This document shows positions 23,061-30,403 of a stretch of DNA of 30,403 bases, one piece after another. This DNA is from DASQWP01 sp050697555 (GTDB lineage: Bacteria; Actinomycetota; Thermoleophilia; Gaiellales; Gaiellaceae), in NCBI GenBank assembly GCA_050697555.1, contig JBOHAD010000026.1, forward strand, positions 1-30,403. Direction: 5' to 3'. Below the pieces are notes generated by a model. That model did not search any database, was not told where the DNA came from, and saw only the letters and a list, made by a program, of their open reading frames with translations. The position numbers and the translations under genes are program-made. Positions within the stretch are counted from its first letter, which is position 1, and every line of letters begins with the position of its first letter.

Positions 23061-24470
23061 ATGCCAGTGGAAGCCGGGGTCCTTCCCGACCGGTATGCCG
23101 AGCCTCGCCTGATCGGGCACGGCGGCATGGGCGAGATCTACCTCGCCCGCGACCGCGAGCTCGGACGTCAGGTGGCCATCAAGCTCCTCGACGAGCGCTT
23201 CGCCGGCGACGAGAGCCTTCGGCGCCGGTTCCAGCGAGAGGCGCTCACGGCCGCTCGGCTCTCCGGGCAGCCGCACGTCGTCACCATCTTCGACGTCGGG
23301 GAGTGGCGCGGCCGGCCCTTCATCGTCATGGAGTACCTCCCGGGCGGAACGCTCGCAGACCGGGCGCGCGAGCGTCCCGTCGACCGCGGGCATGCGCTCG
23401 CCTGGCTCGCGCAGGCCGCGGCCGCGCTCGACGCCGCCCACGCGGAGGGCATCGTCCACCGCGACGTCAAGCCACAGAACCTCCTCTTCGACGGCCGCGG
23501 CGATCTGCAGGTGGTCGACTTCGGCATCGCCCGCGCCATCGACGACACGACGGGAGGGATGACCGCGACCGGCACGATTCTCGGCACTGCCGGCTACCTC
23601 TCGCCGGAGCAGGCCCGCGGCGAGCCCACGAGCCCGGCGAGCGACCGCTACGGCCTCGCCGTCGTCGCGTACGAGCTCCTCACAGGCGGGCGGCCGTTCG
23701 AGGGCGGCTCGGCGACCGCCGAGGCGGCCGCGCACATCCACCACCCCGTGCCGCCTGCCTCGGAGCGGGGCGTGGGGCTCCCTCGCCGGGTCGACGCCGT
23801 CTTCGAGCGCGGCCTGGCCAAGCGCCCGGAGGACCGCTACGGGAGCGCCGCAGACTTCGTCGCGGCGCTTTGGGCCGCACTTCGTCCCCAGGAGGCGACC
23901 GCGCGCACGCGCGTCCTTCCTGCGGCCACGCCCCCGCCCTCGGGGCGGAGGCGCAGCCCGGCGGCCCTCCCCATCCTCGTCGGGGCGCTCCTCGTCGCCG
24001 GACTCCTGGCTGCGGGCATCGTCGCGGCTCTCGTCTCGACGAACGGGGAGGGCTCGCCGGAGCCACCGCCCGGTGCCGAGCGGGAGACGGTGACGCAGGA
24101 GGTCACCGTCGAGGGCGAGGTGACGACGGTCGTCCAGGAGGTCACGACGGCGCCCGAGGAGTCGGAGCCCCCGCCGGAGACAGGACTCACGCCGACCGAG
24201 GCGGCGGCCCTGAACGACGAAGCCTTCGTCGAGCACATGCAGCAGGGCGACTACGAAGGTGCGCTGCCGCTGCTCGAGCGCGCGGTCCCGGCCCTGCGCG
24301 GCACGTACAGTGGGGACTTCCCGTACGAGGCCTACGCGGAGTACAACCTCGGCAAGACGCTGGCGGAGCTGGATCGCTGTGACGAGGCGCTGCCGCACCT
24401 CGAGCGCTCGGAGGAGCTCCAGGGCGAGATGGAGCCCATCACGGCGGCCAAGGAGCAGTGCGGGGCCTAG
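23061..24470 (+). CDS. PknB-like Ser/Thr protein kinase with outer C-terminal domain
   Basis: A 469-residue membrane kinase. The catalytic domain (about 10-275) has the glycine loop GHGGMGEIYLA (19-29), Lys41, HRDVKPQN with Asp135, DFG at 153-155 and SPE at 181-183, so it should be active. One membrane helix spans about 301-326. The outer part starts with a Val/Thr/Glu-rich stretch (343-367, repeating VTQEVT) and ends in a TPR-like region (380-465, with LLERAVPAL, YNLGKTLAEL, LPHLERSEEL). PASTA repeats, common in actinobacterial PknB, are missing. It may sense a protein rather than wall fragments. The stop shares CTAG with the convergent rmlB stop. Confidence 0.9.
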   Translation: MPVEAGVLPDRYAEPRLIGHGGMGEIYLARDRELGRQVAIKLLDERFAGDESLRRRFQREALTAARLSGQPHVVTIFDVGEWRGRPFIVMEYLPGGTLADRARERPVDRGHALAWLAQAAAALDAAHAEGIVHRDVKPQNLLFDGRGDLQVVDFGIARAIDDTTGGMTATGTILGTAGYLSPEQARGEPTSPASDRYGLAVVAYELLTGGRPFEGGSATAEAAAHIHHPVPPASERGVGLPRRVDAVFERGLAKRPEDRYGSAADFVAALWAALRPQEATARTRVLPAATPPPSGRRRSPAALPILVGALLVAGLLAAGIVAALVSTNGEGSPEPPPGAERETVTQEVTVEGEVTTVVQEVTTAPEESEPPPETGLTPTEAAALNDEAFVEHMQQGDYEGALPLLERAVPALRGTYSGDFPYEAYAEYNLGKTLAELDRCDEALPHLERSEELQGEMEPITAAKEQCGA

Positions 24471-25450
24471 GCGAGGCGCTCCGCGTACTGGCGCTTGTAG
24501 TAGTCGAGGTACTCGCCGGACTTGATCCGCTCCCACCAGGGGCGGTTGTCGCGGTACCAGGCGACGGTCTCGACGAGCCCGTCCGCGAACTCACGGCGTG
24601 GCTCCCAGCCGAGCGCCCGGACACGCGAAGTGTCGACCGAGTAGCGGCGGTCGTGACCCGGCCGGTCGTCGACGTGCCGGACGAGGGCCGGGCTCGCTCC
24701 CGTCAGCTCGACGATGCGTCTCACGACCTCGAGGTTCTCGAGCTCCTCCCCGCCGACGTTGTAGACGCCGCCGGGCTCGCCCTCGCGCAGGACGAGCTCG
24801 ATTCCCGAGCAGTGATCCTCGGAGTGCAGCCACTCGCGCCGCTGGCGGCCGTCCCCGTAGACGGGGAGCGGGAGCCCGTCGAGCGCGTTCGTGACGAAGA
24901 GCGGAATCAGCTTCTCCGGGTACTGGTTCGGCCCGTACGTGTTGGCCCCGCGTGTGATCGAGGCGTTCACTCCGTACGTGCGCACGTAGGCGAGCACCTG
25001 AAGGTCGCCGCCCGCCTTCGACGCAGAGTAGGGGCTCGAGGGCCGCAGGGGATCGTCCTCGCGCGACGAGACGCCCATGGGCACGTCCCCGTACACCTCA
25101 TCGGTCGAGACCTGCAGGAAGCGCGCACCGGTCGCGCGGGCCCACTCGAGAAGGACGTGGGTGCCGTACACGTCCGTGCGAATGAAGTCGCCCGCCTCCA
25201 GGATGGATCGATCCACGTGGCTCTCGGCGGCGAAGTTGACGACGGCCCTGCAGCCGTTCCCGGCGTGCGCGACCGCGTCCGGGTCGGCGATGTCGCCCTC
25301 GACGAGCTCGCAGTCGACACCCTCGATGTTGGCCGGATTGCCCGAATACGTCAGCTTGTCCAGCACCACGACCTCGTCGCCCCCGGAGACGAGGCGCTTG
25401 ACGAAGTGGCTGCCGATGAACCCGCAGCCGCCGGTGACGAGGACGCGCAT
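24467..25450 (-). CDS. rmlB: dTDP-glucose 4,6-dehydratase
   Basis: A 327-residue short-chain-dehydrogenase-fold enzyme that converts dTDP-glucose to dTDP-4-keto-6-deoxyglucose with bound NAD. It shows TGGCGFIGSHF (6-16), FAAESHVDRS, the STDEVYGD segment with the catalytic Asp-Glu after Thr, and YSASKAGGD with the Tyr-Lys pair. NTYGPNQYPEKLIP and RREWLHSEDHC are the substrate-binding blocks typical of RmlB. It is the last gene of the rml operon, 18 bases after the phosphotransferase gene. Confidence 0.95.
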   Translation of the reverse strand: MRVLVTGGCGFIGSHFVKRLVSGGDEVVVLDKLTYSGNPANIEGVDCELVEGDIADPDAVAHAGNGCRAVVNFAAESHVDRSILEAGDFIRTDVYGTHVLLEWARATGARFLQVSTDEVYGDVPMGVSSREDDPLRPSSPYSASKAGGDLQVLAYVRTYGVNASITRGANTYGPNQYPEKLIPLFVTNALDGLPLPVYGDGRQRREWLHSEDHCSGIELVLREGEPGGVYNVGGEELENLEVVRRIVELTGASPALVRHVDDRPGHDRRYSVDTSRVRALGWEPRREFADGLVETVAWYRDNRPWWERIKSGEYLDYYKRQYAERLA

Positions 25451-25468
25451 CGCTCGGATCGTAGTGGG

Positions 25469-26353
25469 TCAGCGCGCGGCCGCAAGCCACCGCGCGCAGG
25501 CGACCATGTCCTCTTCGAGCTTCTCTGCGCCCATGCCCCAAGCCAGCGCATGGGCGATCCCCCAGCGGCGCATCCGCTCGCGGTCGAGCCCGAGTTCTGC
25601 GACGAGGAGGTCGAGACGTCGACGAACCCGTCGCTCGCCACTCGCTTCGCCCAGCTCCCACCGGCGGTCCCGCAGCAACGACGCAGCGTCGAACTCACGC
25701 TCCCCGACGAGCGGCTTCGGGTCGATCGCGAGCCACGGCTCCCGCGTCGACCGGAGGACGTTGCCGCCGTGGAAGTCCTGGTGGAGGACAACCGCCTGGC
25801 CCTGGTCGGGGCCGAGCTCACGGCACGCCGCGACCGCCTCGCCGACGAGCTCCCGCTCGAACGGTCGACCGAGGCGGCTCCAGTCAAGTGGGAGCTCCTT
25901 CGCCCAGCGCGCGGCCTCGTCGGCGAGGAGGAGGAAGCGATGGCCGGCCGCGGGCGGGCGCCACAGGCGTTGGAGGACGGCCGCTCCGATCCAGTTCGCC
26001 TCCTCCTCGTCGGCGACTTCCCAGAGCTGAGTCCCGGGCTCACAGCGCTCGACGAGGAGCCCCCGCCGCTCGGGGTCGTGCTCCAGCAGGTGGACGGCCC
26101 CGTCTCCGTGCCAGTGCTCGAGCGCGTCCGCTTCGTGCTCGCTCTCGGGCTCTGGGAAGTTCAGCTTCAGCACGGCGGGCGCGCCGTCCGGAAGCTGGGC
26201 CGGCACCACGAGCGATATGTGGGCGTCGAAGGGCTCGCCCAGCCGGAGCCGCCACGCGTCGGCGCACTCGGCGACGAGTCGCGGCAGCCGCGCGAGCCAT
26301 TCGGGGCCGCCGGGCTCCCGGTGCCACCAGTCGAGTGCGGGCGGGATCCTCAA
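25469..26353 (-). CDS. APH(6)/hydroxyurea-type small-molecule phosphotransferase
   Basis: A 294-residue kinase-fold enzyme. TTG at 26353 is chosen as start because it overlaps the rmlD stop (TTGA) and gives a natural N-terminus; a longer frame reads through rmlD. The likely ATP-binding Lys63 is in PAVLKLNFPE. The Brenner motif HQDFHGGN (191-198) has the catalytic Asp193 and Asn198, and the metal Asp211 lies in AIDPKPLVGEREFD. That block is the hallmark of the family including streptomycin 6-phosphotransferases. It lies inside the dTDP-rhamnose operon, so it could protect against an aminoglycoside or phosphorylate a sugar-related metabolite. The substrate cannot be read from sequence. Confidence 0.82.
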   Translation of the reverse strand: MRIPPALDWWHREPGGPEWLARLPRLVAECADAWRLRLGEPFDAHISLVVPAQLPDGAPAVLKLNFPEPESEHEADALEHWHGDGAVHLLEHDPERRGLLVERCEPGTQLWEVADEEEANWIGAAVLQRLWRPPAAGHRFLLLADEAARWAKELPLDWSRLGRPFERELVGEAVAACRELGPDQGQAVVLHQDFHGGNVLRSTREPWLAIDPKPLVGEREFDAASLLRDRRWELGEASGERRVRRRLDLLVAELGLDRERMRRWGIAHALAWGMGAEKLEEDMVACARWLAAAR

Positions 26354-27198
26354 GCCGGCAGGCGCGCGAGACACTCCCGCAGTCCGTCGCGCCAGTGCGG
26401 CAGGCGCGGGGCGCCCTCGCGCTCGCTCCGGAGCACGGAGTACGCCGGGCGGGGCGCGGGACGGCCGAGCTCCTCGCTTCCGATCGGCACGACGCGGCAC
26501 TCGAGCCCGGCCTCCTCGAAGACGGCGGCGGCGAGCTCGGCCCACGTGCACTCGCCCTCCGCCGCCAGGTGCCAGATGCCGCCCGGAAGCTCGAGGAGCC
26601 GGCGGGTCGCCTGGGCGAGATGGCCGACGTACGTGGGGCACCCGCGCTGGTCGTCGACCACACGGACCTCGTCGCGCTCGGCGCCGAGGCGGAGCATCGT
26701 GCGGACGAAGTTCGTGCTCGTCCAGCCGAAGAGCCAGGAGCTCCGGACGACCCAGCCCTCGCGAACCTCGCCTTCCCCGAGGAGCTTCGTCCGCCCGTAG
26801 GCGGAGAGCGGGCGAGTCATGTCCGATTCGACGTACGGCTCGCGCTTCGTCCCGTCGAAGACGTAGTCGGAGGAGAAGTAGACCATCGGCGCCCCGAGCG
26901 CCGCCACGGTGCGGGTTCCCTCCACGTTCACCCGCGACGCGCCCTGCTCGTCCTCCTCCGCGCCGTCCACGTTCGTCCACGCGGCGGCGTGGAGCACGAG
27001 CCGCGGCCGGTAGCCGAGCTCGAGCGGGCCGGAGGCGACGTCGAGCTGCGCCCGTGAGCGCGCGTCCGCCTCCGGGAAGACCTCGCGCAGGGCCGCGCCG
27101 AGCTGGCCCCCCGCGCCCGTGATCAGGACGCGCGATCCCGTTCCGACAGGATCGGCGATTGCGTGCTCCAGAGGTGCCTGACCCGCGGATCGTCCCAC
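26350..27198 (-). CDS. rmlD: dTDP-4-dehydrorhamnose reductase
   Basis: A 282-residue NAD(P)H enzyme for the last step to dTDP-L-rhamnose. It has the Rossmann motif LITGAGGQLGAAL, HAAAWTNVDGAE, YFSSDYVFDG, YGRTKLLGE with the Tyr-Lys pair, and the C-terminal GIWHLAAEGECTWAE. The start is unclear: in most relatives translation begins just before the RVLITG block, but no ATG, GTG or TTG exists there. The only upstream standard start in frame is the GTG at 27198, which adds 24 residues and overlaps rmlC by 76 bases. A rarer start codon such as CTG is an alternative. It ends overlapping the phosphotransferase start. Confidence 0.88.
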   Translation of the reverse strand: MGRSAGQAPLEHAIADPVGTGSRVLITGAGGQLGAALREVFPEADARSRAQLDVASGPLELGYRPRLVLHAAAWTNVDGAEEDEQGASRVNVEGTRTVAALGAPMVYFSSDYVFDGTKREPYVESDMTRPLSAYGRTKLLGEGEVREGWVVRSSWLFGWTSTNFVRTMLRLGAERDEVRVVDDQRGCPTYVGHLAQATRRLLELPGGIWHLAAEGECTWAELAAAVFEEAGLECRVVPIGSEELGRPAPRPAYSVLRSEREGAPRLPHWRDGLRECLARLPA

Positions 27199-27584
27199 GG
27201 GACTCCCTGCTCGTCGGGGTCGGCCGGGTCGTACTCGCGCGTCACGTGGTAACAGAAGACGAGGTCGGTGAGCGCCTCGAAGCCGTGGGCGAGCTGCCCG
27301 GGGACGTAGACGGCGACGGGGTTCTCCTCGCCGATGTCGACGGTGAAGACCTCGTCCGTCTCCCGATCGAGCAAGACGACCCGGGCCATCCCCGTGAGGC
27401 AGGCGAAGAGGTCGTCCTGGCCTCGGTCGTGGTAGTGGAGGCCGCGGATGACGCCCTTGCGCGAGAAGGAGACGTTCGTCTGCACCGTCCGCTCCGGCAG
27501 GCGGCTCTCTCGCCGCACCTCGAGGAACCAGCCGCGCTCGTCCTCGAAGTAGCTGAGCGGCAGGAGCTGGGCGCCCCCGATCAT
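27123..27584 (-). CDS. rmlC: dTDP-4-dehydrorhamnose 3,5-epimerase
   Basis: A 153-residue cupin-fold epimerase. Catalytic and binding blocks are intact: NVSFSRKGVIRGLHYH with the base His, the acidic segment LLDRETDEVF, and VPGQLAHGFEALTD. The length is slightly shorter than the roughly 180 residues usual in RmlC, at the C-terminus. Its ATG overlaps the rmlA stop (ATGA), so translation is probably coupled. Confidence 0.92.
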   Translation of the reverse strand: MIGGAQLLPLSYFEDERGWFLEVRRESRLPERTVQTNVSFSRKGVIRGLHYHDRGQDDLFACLTGMARVVLLDRETDEVFTVDIGEENPVAVYVPGQLAHGFEALTDLVFCYHVTREYDPADPDEQGVPWDDPRVRHLWSTQSPILSERDRAS

Positions 27585-28375
27585 CGGAGCTTGTTCGCTC
27601 CCGTCTCGTCGATGAGGTTGCCGATGCGCGCGAGCGCCTCATGTGTCCCTGCGTCACGCCACCAGCCGCCGACACGGTGGGACTCGAGCCTCCCCTGCTC
27701 TGCGTAGCCGCGGTTGACGTCCGTGATCTCGAGCTCGCCCCGCGAGGACGGCTCGAGGCCGCGGATGAGGCCGAAGACGTCCGGCGGATAGCAGTAGAGC
27801 CCGACGACGGCGTCGCTCGAGGGAGGCTCGGAGTACCGTGTGTCCACGACTCCCGCCTTCTCGACGACGTCGACGACCCGCCCGTCCTCTCCGTGGACGA
27901 CGACGCCAAACCGCTCCGGGTCGGGGACCTCCTTGACGAAGATGAGGGCTCCGTCCGACCCCTGCGACCATGCGCGCACCGCCTCGACCTCCGCGTACTC
28001 GAAGATGTTGTCACCCAAGCAAACGACCAGGCTCTGCTCGCCGGCGAAGGCCTCGGCCATCCCCACCACCTGTGCGATCCCGCCAGACTCGGTCTGCACC
28101 TTGTACGTCAGGTCGAGATCGAAGAGCAGCCCCTCCCCGTCGCGCTGCCGCACACGACCGTCGCCGAGGAGGTCGATGAAGTCGCCGGCGTGCTGCTGGC
28201 CCGTGACGAGGAGAACGTCCCGGATGCCGAGGAGCTGCATGAGCTGAAGCGAGTAGTAGACCATCGGCCAGCGGCCCACCGGGAGCAGGTGCTTGTTCGT
28301 GAGCCGCGTCAGCTCTTCGAGGCGTGTCGCCTCGCCGCCCGCGCAGACGAGCCCGCGTACCGGGATGGAGTCCAT
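27581..28375 (-). CDS. rmlA: Glucose-1-phosphate thymidylyltransferase
   Basis: A 264-residue nucleotidyltransferase that makes dTDP-glucose from dTTP and glucose-1-phosphate. The signature is GLVCAGGEATRLEELTRLTNKHLLPVG (about 8-34); the usual GGSGTR is here GGEATR, a small deviation. LGDNIFE carries the metal Asp, and VVGLYCYPPDVF and RGELEITDVNRGY are the sugar-binding blocks. The C-terminus is shorter than the 290 residues of the long form, as in other actinobacterial short forms. It follows the macrodomain gene by 12 bases. Confidence 0.9.
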   Translation of the reverse strand: MDSIPVRGLVCAGGEATRLEELTRLTNKHLLPVGRWPMVYYSLQLMQLLGIRDVLLVTGQQHAGDFIDLLGDGRVRQRDGEGLLFDLDLTYKVQTESGGIAQVVGMAEAFAGEQSLVVCLGDNIFEYAEVEAVRAWSQGSDGALIFVKEVPDPERFGVVVHGEDGRVVDVVEKAGVVDTRYSEPPSSDAVVGLYCYPPDVFGLIRGLEPSSRGELEITDVNRGYAEQGRLESHRVGGWWRDAGTHEALARIGNLIDETGANKLR

Positions 28376-28387
28376 GACCGCCGGATG

Positions 28388-28876
28388 CTAGTTCAGCGCG
28401 GCGCTGAAGGCGCGCTCCGCCTCGTGGCCGAAAACCGCGAAGAGGACGCGCTCGAGGCTGCGCGCCTCGAACGCACGCGTCTCCTGGACCATGATCTCCG
28501 CGCACTCCTCGAGCGGGAAGCCGCCCACGCCCGTCCCAAAGGCGGGCAGCGCAAGCGAGCGGCAGCCGAGCTCGTCCGCGATCTCGAGGCAGCGGCGCGT
28601 CGTTCGCCCGACGAGCTCCGCGCTCGTCCGCAGATCCTGGCCCATGACCGCCCCGTGGATCACGTACTGCGCCGCCAGCCGCCCGCCGCCCGTGGCGACG
28701 GCGTCGCCCACGGGGATCGGCCCCTTGGCGACCGCCTCGCGCTCGATCTCCTCTCCGCCGGCGCGCTTGATCGCGCCCGCGACCCCGGCTCCCATCCAGA
28801 GCCGGTCGTTGGCCGGGTTCGTGATCGCGTCGACCTCGAGCGCGGTGATGTCGCCCTCGACGACCTCGAGCTTCAT
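28388..28876 (-). CDS. Macrodomain ADP-ribose hydrolase
   Basis: A 162-residue single macrodomain. It has the ADP-ribose-binding strands and loops VEGDITALEVDAITNPAND, GAGVAGAIKRAGG (about 29-41) and PAFGTGVGGFPLEECA (about 110-125). This set is typical of enzymes that remove acetyl from O-acetyl-ADP-ribose or ADP-ribose from proteins. It heads the rml operon, a combination without an obvious functional link. It is alternatively a separate gene read together by proximity. No secretion signal. Confidence 0.9.
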   Translation of the reverse strand: MKLEVVEGDITALEVDAITNPANDRLWMGAGVAGAIKRAGGEEIEREAVAKGPIPVGDAVATGGGRLAAQYVIHGAVMGQDLRTSAELVGRTTRRCLEIADELGCRSLALPAFGTGVGGFPLEECAEIMVQETRAFEARSLERVLFAVFGHEAERAFSAALN

Positions 28877-28938
28877 GCCGGCACGGTAGCGGCCGTCACG
28901 CCGTCGGGTGCCGAAGCCTGGAAGCGCTCGAGGCCGTT

Positions 28939-29097
28939 TTAGCGTCCGGCTGTGTCCGTCGACCTCCCGCGGAGCGACCGGCGCCCCGCCTTGCGCGCGC
29001 GGACGCCGGGAGTCGCACGGACGGCTGCGGCCCAGACGTAGAGGAGGAGGGCGACGCCGGCCCCAGCCAGTTTGAGGAGACGTCCCACGGCTACCAT
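28939..29097 (-). CDS. Possible 52-residue membrane peptide
   Basis: The frame encodes one membrane helix (about residues 5-25, AGAGVALLLYVWAAAV) followed by an arginine-rich tail. It starts 6 bases before the divergent Hsp20 gene, which leaves little space for two promoters. The orientation (positive tail inside) is plausible. No family is recognised, so a chance frame in GC-rich DNA remains possible. Confidence 0.4.
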   Translation of the reverse strand: MVAVGRLLKLAGAGVALLLYVWAAAVRATPGVRARKAGRRSLRGRSTDTAGR

Positions 29098-29103
29098 GAT
29101 CGC

Positions 29104-29541
29104 ATGCGTTCTCCCAAAGACGCCGACCGGCTCAAGAGCGAGATGGAGGAGCTCTTCGCCGACCTCTGCCAGGCGCGCCTCGGGCTCCAGCGAACGGGCT
29201 TCCGCCCGCGTGCGGACGTCTTCCGCACGGAAGAGCCGCCCGCGCTGAACGTCGTCGTGGAGCTGGCCGGCATCGACCCCGCCGAGGTCGACCTCGCCGT
29301 GGTGGACGACGTCCTCGTCGTCTCCGGCGCCCGCCCCCGCGGACAGCGCGAGTCCCGCCACTATCGGCACATCGAGATCGACCACGGAGCCTTCGAGCGC
29401 CGGATCCCCCTCGGCGAGAGCGTCGACGCCGGCGCGGCGGAGGCCGCCTACGAGCGGGGCCTGCTCACGATCGTCCTGCCGCTCGCCCGGCGCCCTGCCG
29501 GGCCCGTGCGCCTGCGCGTGACGAGAGGGGGCCAGGCGTGA
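29104..29541 (+). CDS. Small heat-shock protein, Hsp20/alpha-crystallin family
   Basis: A 145-residue ATP-independent chaperone. The alpha-crystallin domain spans about 38-130: RPRADVFRTEEPPALNVVVELAGIDP, LVVSGARP, then FERRIPLGESVD and the closing AAYERGLLTIVLPL. The conserved G-x-L motif appears as GLLTIVLP. The stop overlaps the GTG start of lon (GTGA), so holdase and protease are made together. This fits hand-over of unfolded proteins from Hsp20 to Lon. Confidence 0.93.
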   Translation: MRSPKDADRLKSEMEELFADLCQARLGLQRTGFRPRADVFRTEEPPALNVVVELAGIDPAEVDLAVVDDVLVVSGARPRGQRESRHYRHIEIDHGAFERRIPLGESVDAGAAEAAYERGLLTIVLPLARRPAGPVRLRVTRGGQA

Positions 29542-30403
29542 ACGCCGAGCTCCTGCCCATCCTCCCGCTGCGGGAGACGGTCGTCTTCCCCGACTCGATG
29601 ACGCCTCTCGCCGTCGGCCAGGAGCGCTCGATCCGGCTCGTGGACGAGGCGGTCGCGGGCGACCGCACGATCGCACTTGTCACCTCGCGCCCGGCCGAGG
29701 AGGAGGCCCAGAGCGCCGAGGACCTCTACGACGTGGGCACCTCGGCGGTGATCCACAAGATGATCCGGGTTCCCGACGGAACGCTTCGCATCCTCGTCCA
29801 GGGGCAGAGCCGGATCCGCCTCACGAGCGTCGAGCAGACCGAGCCGTACCTCGCCGGGCGCTTCGAGGACCTCTCCGACGTCGTCGGGCGCGAGAAGGAG
29901 ATCGAGGCCCTCGCACGCAACGTCGAGGCGCTCTTCGGCCGCATCATCTCCCTCGTCCCGTACCTGCCCGAGGAGCTCGAGCTCGCGGCGGCGAACGCCG
30001 AGGATCCGAGCTCGCTCGCCAACCTCATCGCCGCGACGCTGCGCTTGAAGACCGAGGAGAAGCAGGAGCTCCTCGCGGAGCCCGACGTCGAGGCGCGCCT
30101 GCGCCGGCTGACGGTCGTTCTCAACCGCGAGCTCGAGGTGTTCGAGCTCGGCACGAAGATCCAGTCGCAGGTCCAGTCCGAGATGGAGTCCTCGCAGCGC
30201 GAGTACTTCCTCCGTCAGCAGCTGAAGGCGATCCAGGAGGAGCTCGGCGAGGGCGACGAGCAACAGGCCGAGATGGCCGAGCTGCGGGCGCAGATCGAAG
30301 AGGCGCACCTGCCCGAGGAGGCCGACAAGCAGGCCCGGCGCGAGCTCGATCGGCTGGCAAAGCTCCCGCCGGCGGCGGCCGAGTACGGCGTCATCCGCAC
30401 GTA
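29538..30403 (+). CDS. lon: Lon protease, N-terminal part (cut by window edge)
   Basis: The visible 288 residues begin at a GTG overlapping the Hsp20 stop. They cover the Lon substrate-binding N domain (LPILPLRETVVFPDSMTPLAVG at 6-27) and the following long helical region (QREYFLRQQLKAIQEELGEG). The ATPase and Ser-Lys protease domains lie beyond the edge, so activity cannot be judged. The protein would be cytosolic and ATP-dependent. Confidence 0.95.
   Translation, partial: MNAELLPILPLRETVVFPDSMTPLAVGQERSIRLVDEAVAGDRTIALVTSRPAEEEAQSAEDLYDVGTSAVIHKMIRVPDGTLRILVQGQSRIRLTSVEQTEPYLAGRFEDLSDVVGREKEIEALARNVEALFGRIISLVPYLPEELELAAANAEDPSSLANLIAATLRLKTEEKQELLAEPDVEARLRRLTVVLNRELEVFELGTKIQSQVQSEMESSQREYFLRQQLKAIQEELGEGDEQQAEMAELRAQIEEAHLPEEADKQARRELDRLAKLPPAAAEYGVIRT

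Noticed and set aside
24458..26800. 780-codon open frame on the plus strand
   Set aside because: It is antisense to rmlB, the phosphotransferase and rmlD, which all have intact catalytic motifs. Long antisense frames are common in DNA with this GC content.
24467..28375. Streptomycin-type antibiotic cluster
   Set aside because: No inositol aminotransferase, amidinotransferase or glycosyltransferase genes lie nearby; the rml genes are explained by envelope rhamnose.
1..30403. CRISPR array
   Set aside because: No regularly spaced direct repeats of 25-40 bases were seen.

Overview
The window is very GC-rich, uses GTG and TTG starts often, packs genes with 1-4 base overlaps and carries a PknB-like kinase with an outer domain plus a full dTDP-rhamnose pathway. 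This suggests a high-GC Gram-positive chromosome, probably a deep-branching actinobacterium such as Thermoleophilia. That placement is inference; no rRNA or marker gene is present to settle it.

Left flank (1-6827, all genes on the minus strand). A Nal1-like serine protease is cut by the window edge at its catalytic Ser. It is preceded by a small protein that copies the protease's N-terminal domain. A GAF-GGDEF diguanylate cyclase follows, then two peptide-type ABC permeases without ATPase or binding protein, separated by two strong REP-like hairpins. Next come a three-domain endolysin (GH24 muramidase, peptidoglycan-binding, M15 peptidase) and a patatin-like phospholipase, with one base between them.

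Island (about 6858-17215). A 10.3 kb element sits in a tRNA-Lys(CTT) gene. The intact tRNA lies at the right end, and a displaced 3' tRNA half lies at the left end. Both share a 13-base core, and a matching repeat pair lies about 93 bases inside each core, as integrase arm sites would. No integrase is visible. The cargo is defence-like: an AbiGi/DUF2971-like protein, a Schlafen AlbA_2 protein, a membrane zinc-ribbon protein, a two-headed DNA methyltransferase convergent with a PLD-type restriction nuclease, a small HD-like remnant, two small helix-turn-helix proteins and a dGTPase-family HD hydrolase. The island looks less GC-biased than its flanks.

Right flank (17246-30403). A plus-strand operon (wbpI-, wbpA-, wbpB- and wbpD-like) makes a diacetamido-uronic acid nucleotide sugar, but the WbpE aminotransferase is not in the window. 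A SpoIID-like secreted protein and a Ser/Thr kinase are divergent from each other. A minus-strand operon holds a macrodomain hydrolase, rmlA, rmlC, rmlD, an APH(6)-like phosphotransferase and rmlB, supplying dTDP-L-rhamnose. The window ends with an Hsp20 gene overlapping the start of lon, which runs off the edge.

The most interesting part is the tRNA-Lys island: a compact, integrase-less defence cassette combining a fused double methyltransferase and PLD nuclease with a dNTP hydrolase and its own regulators. No gene-free stretch longer than 300 bases was found.
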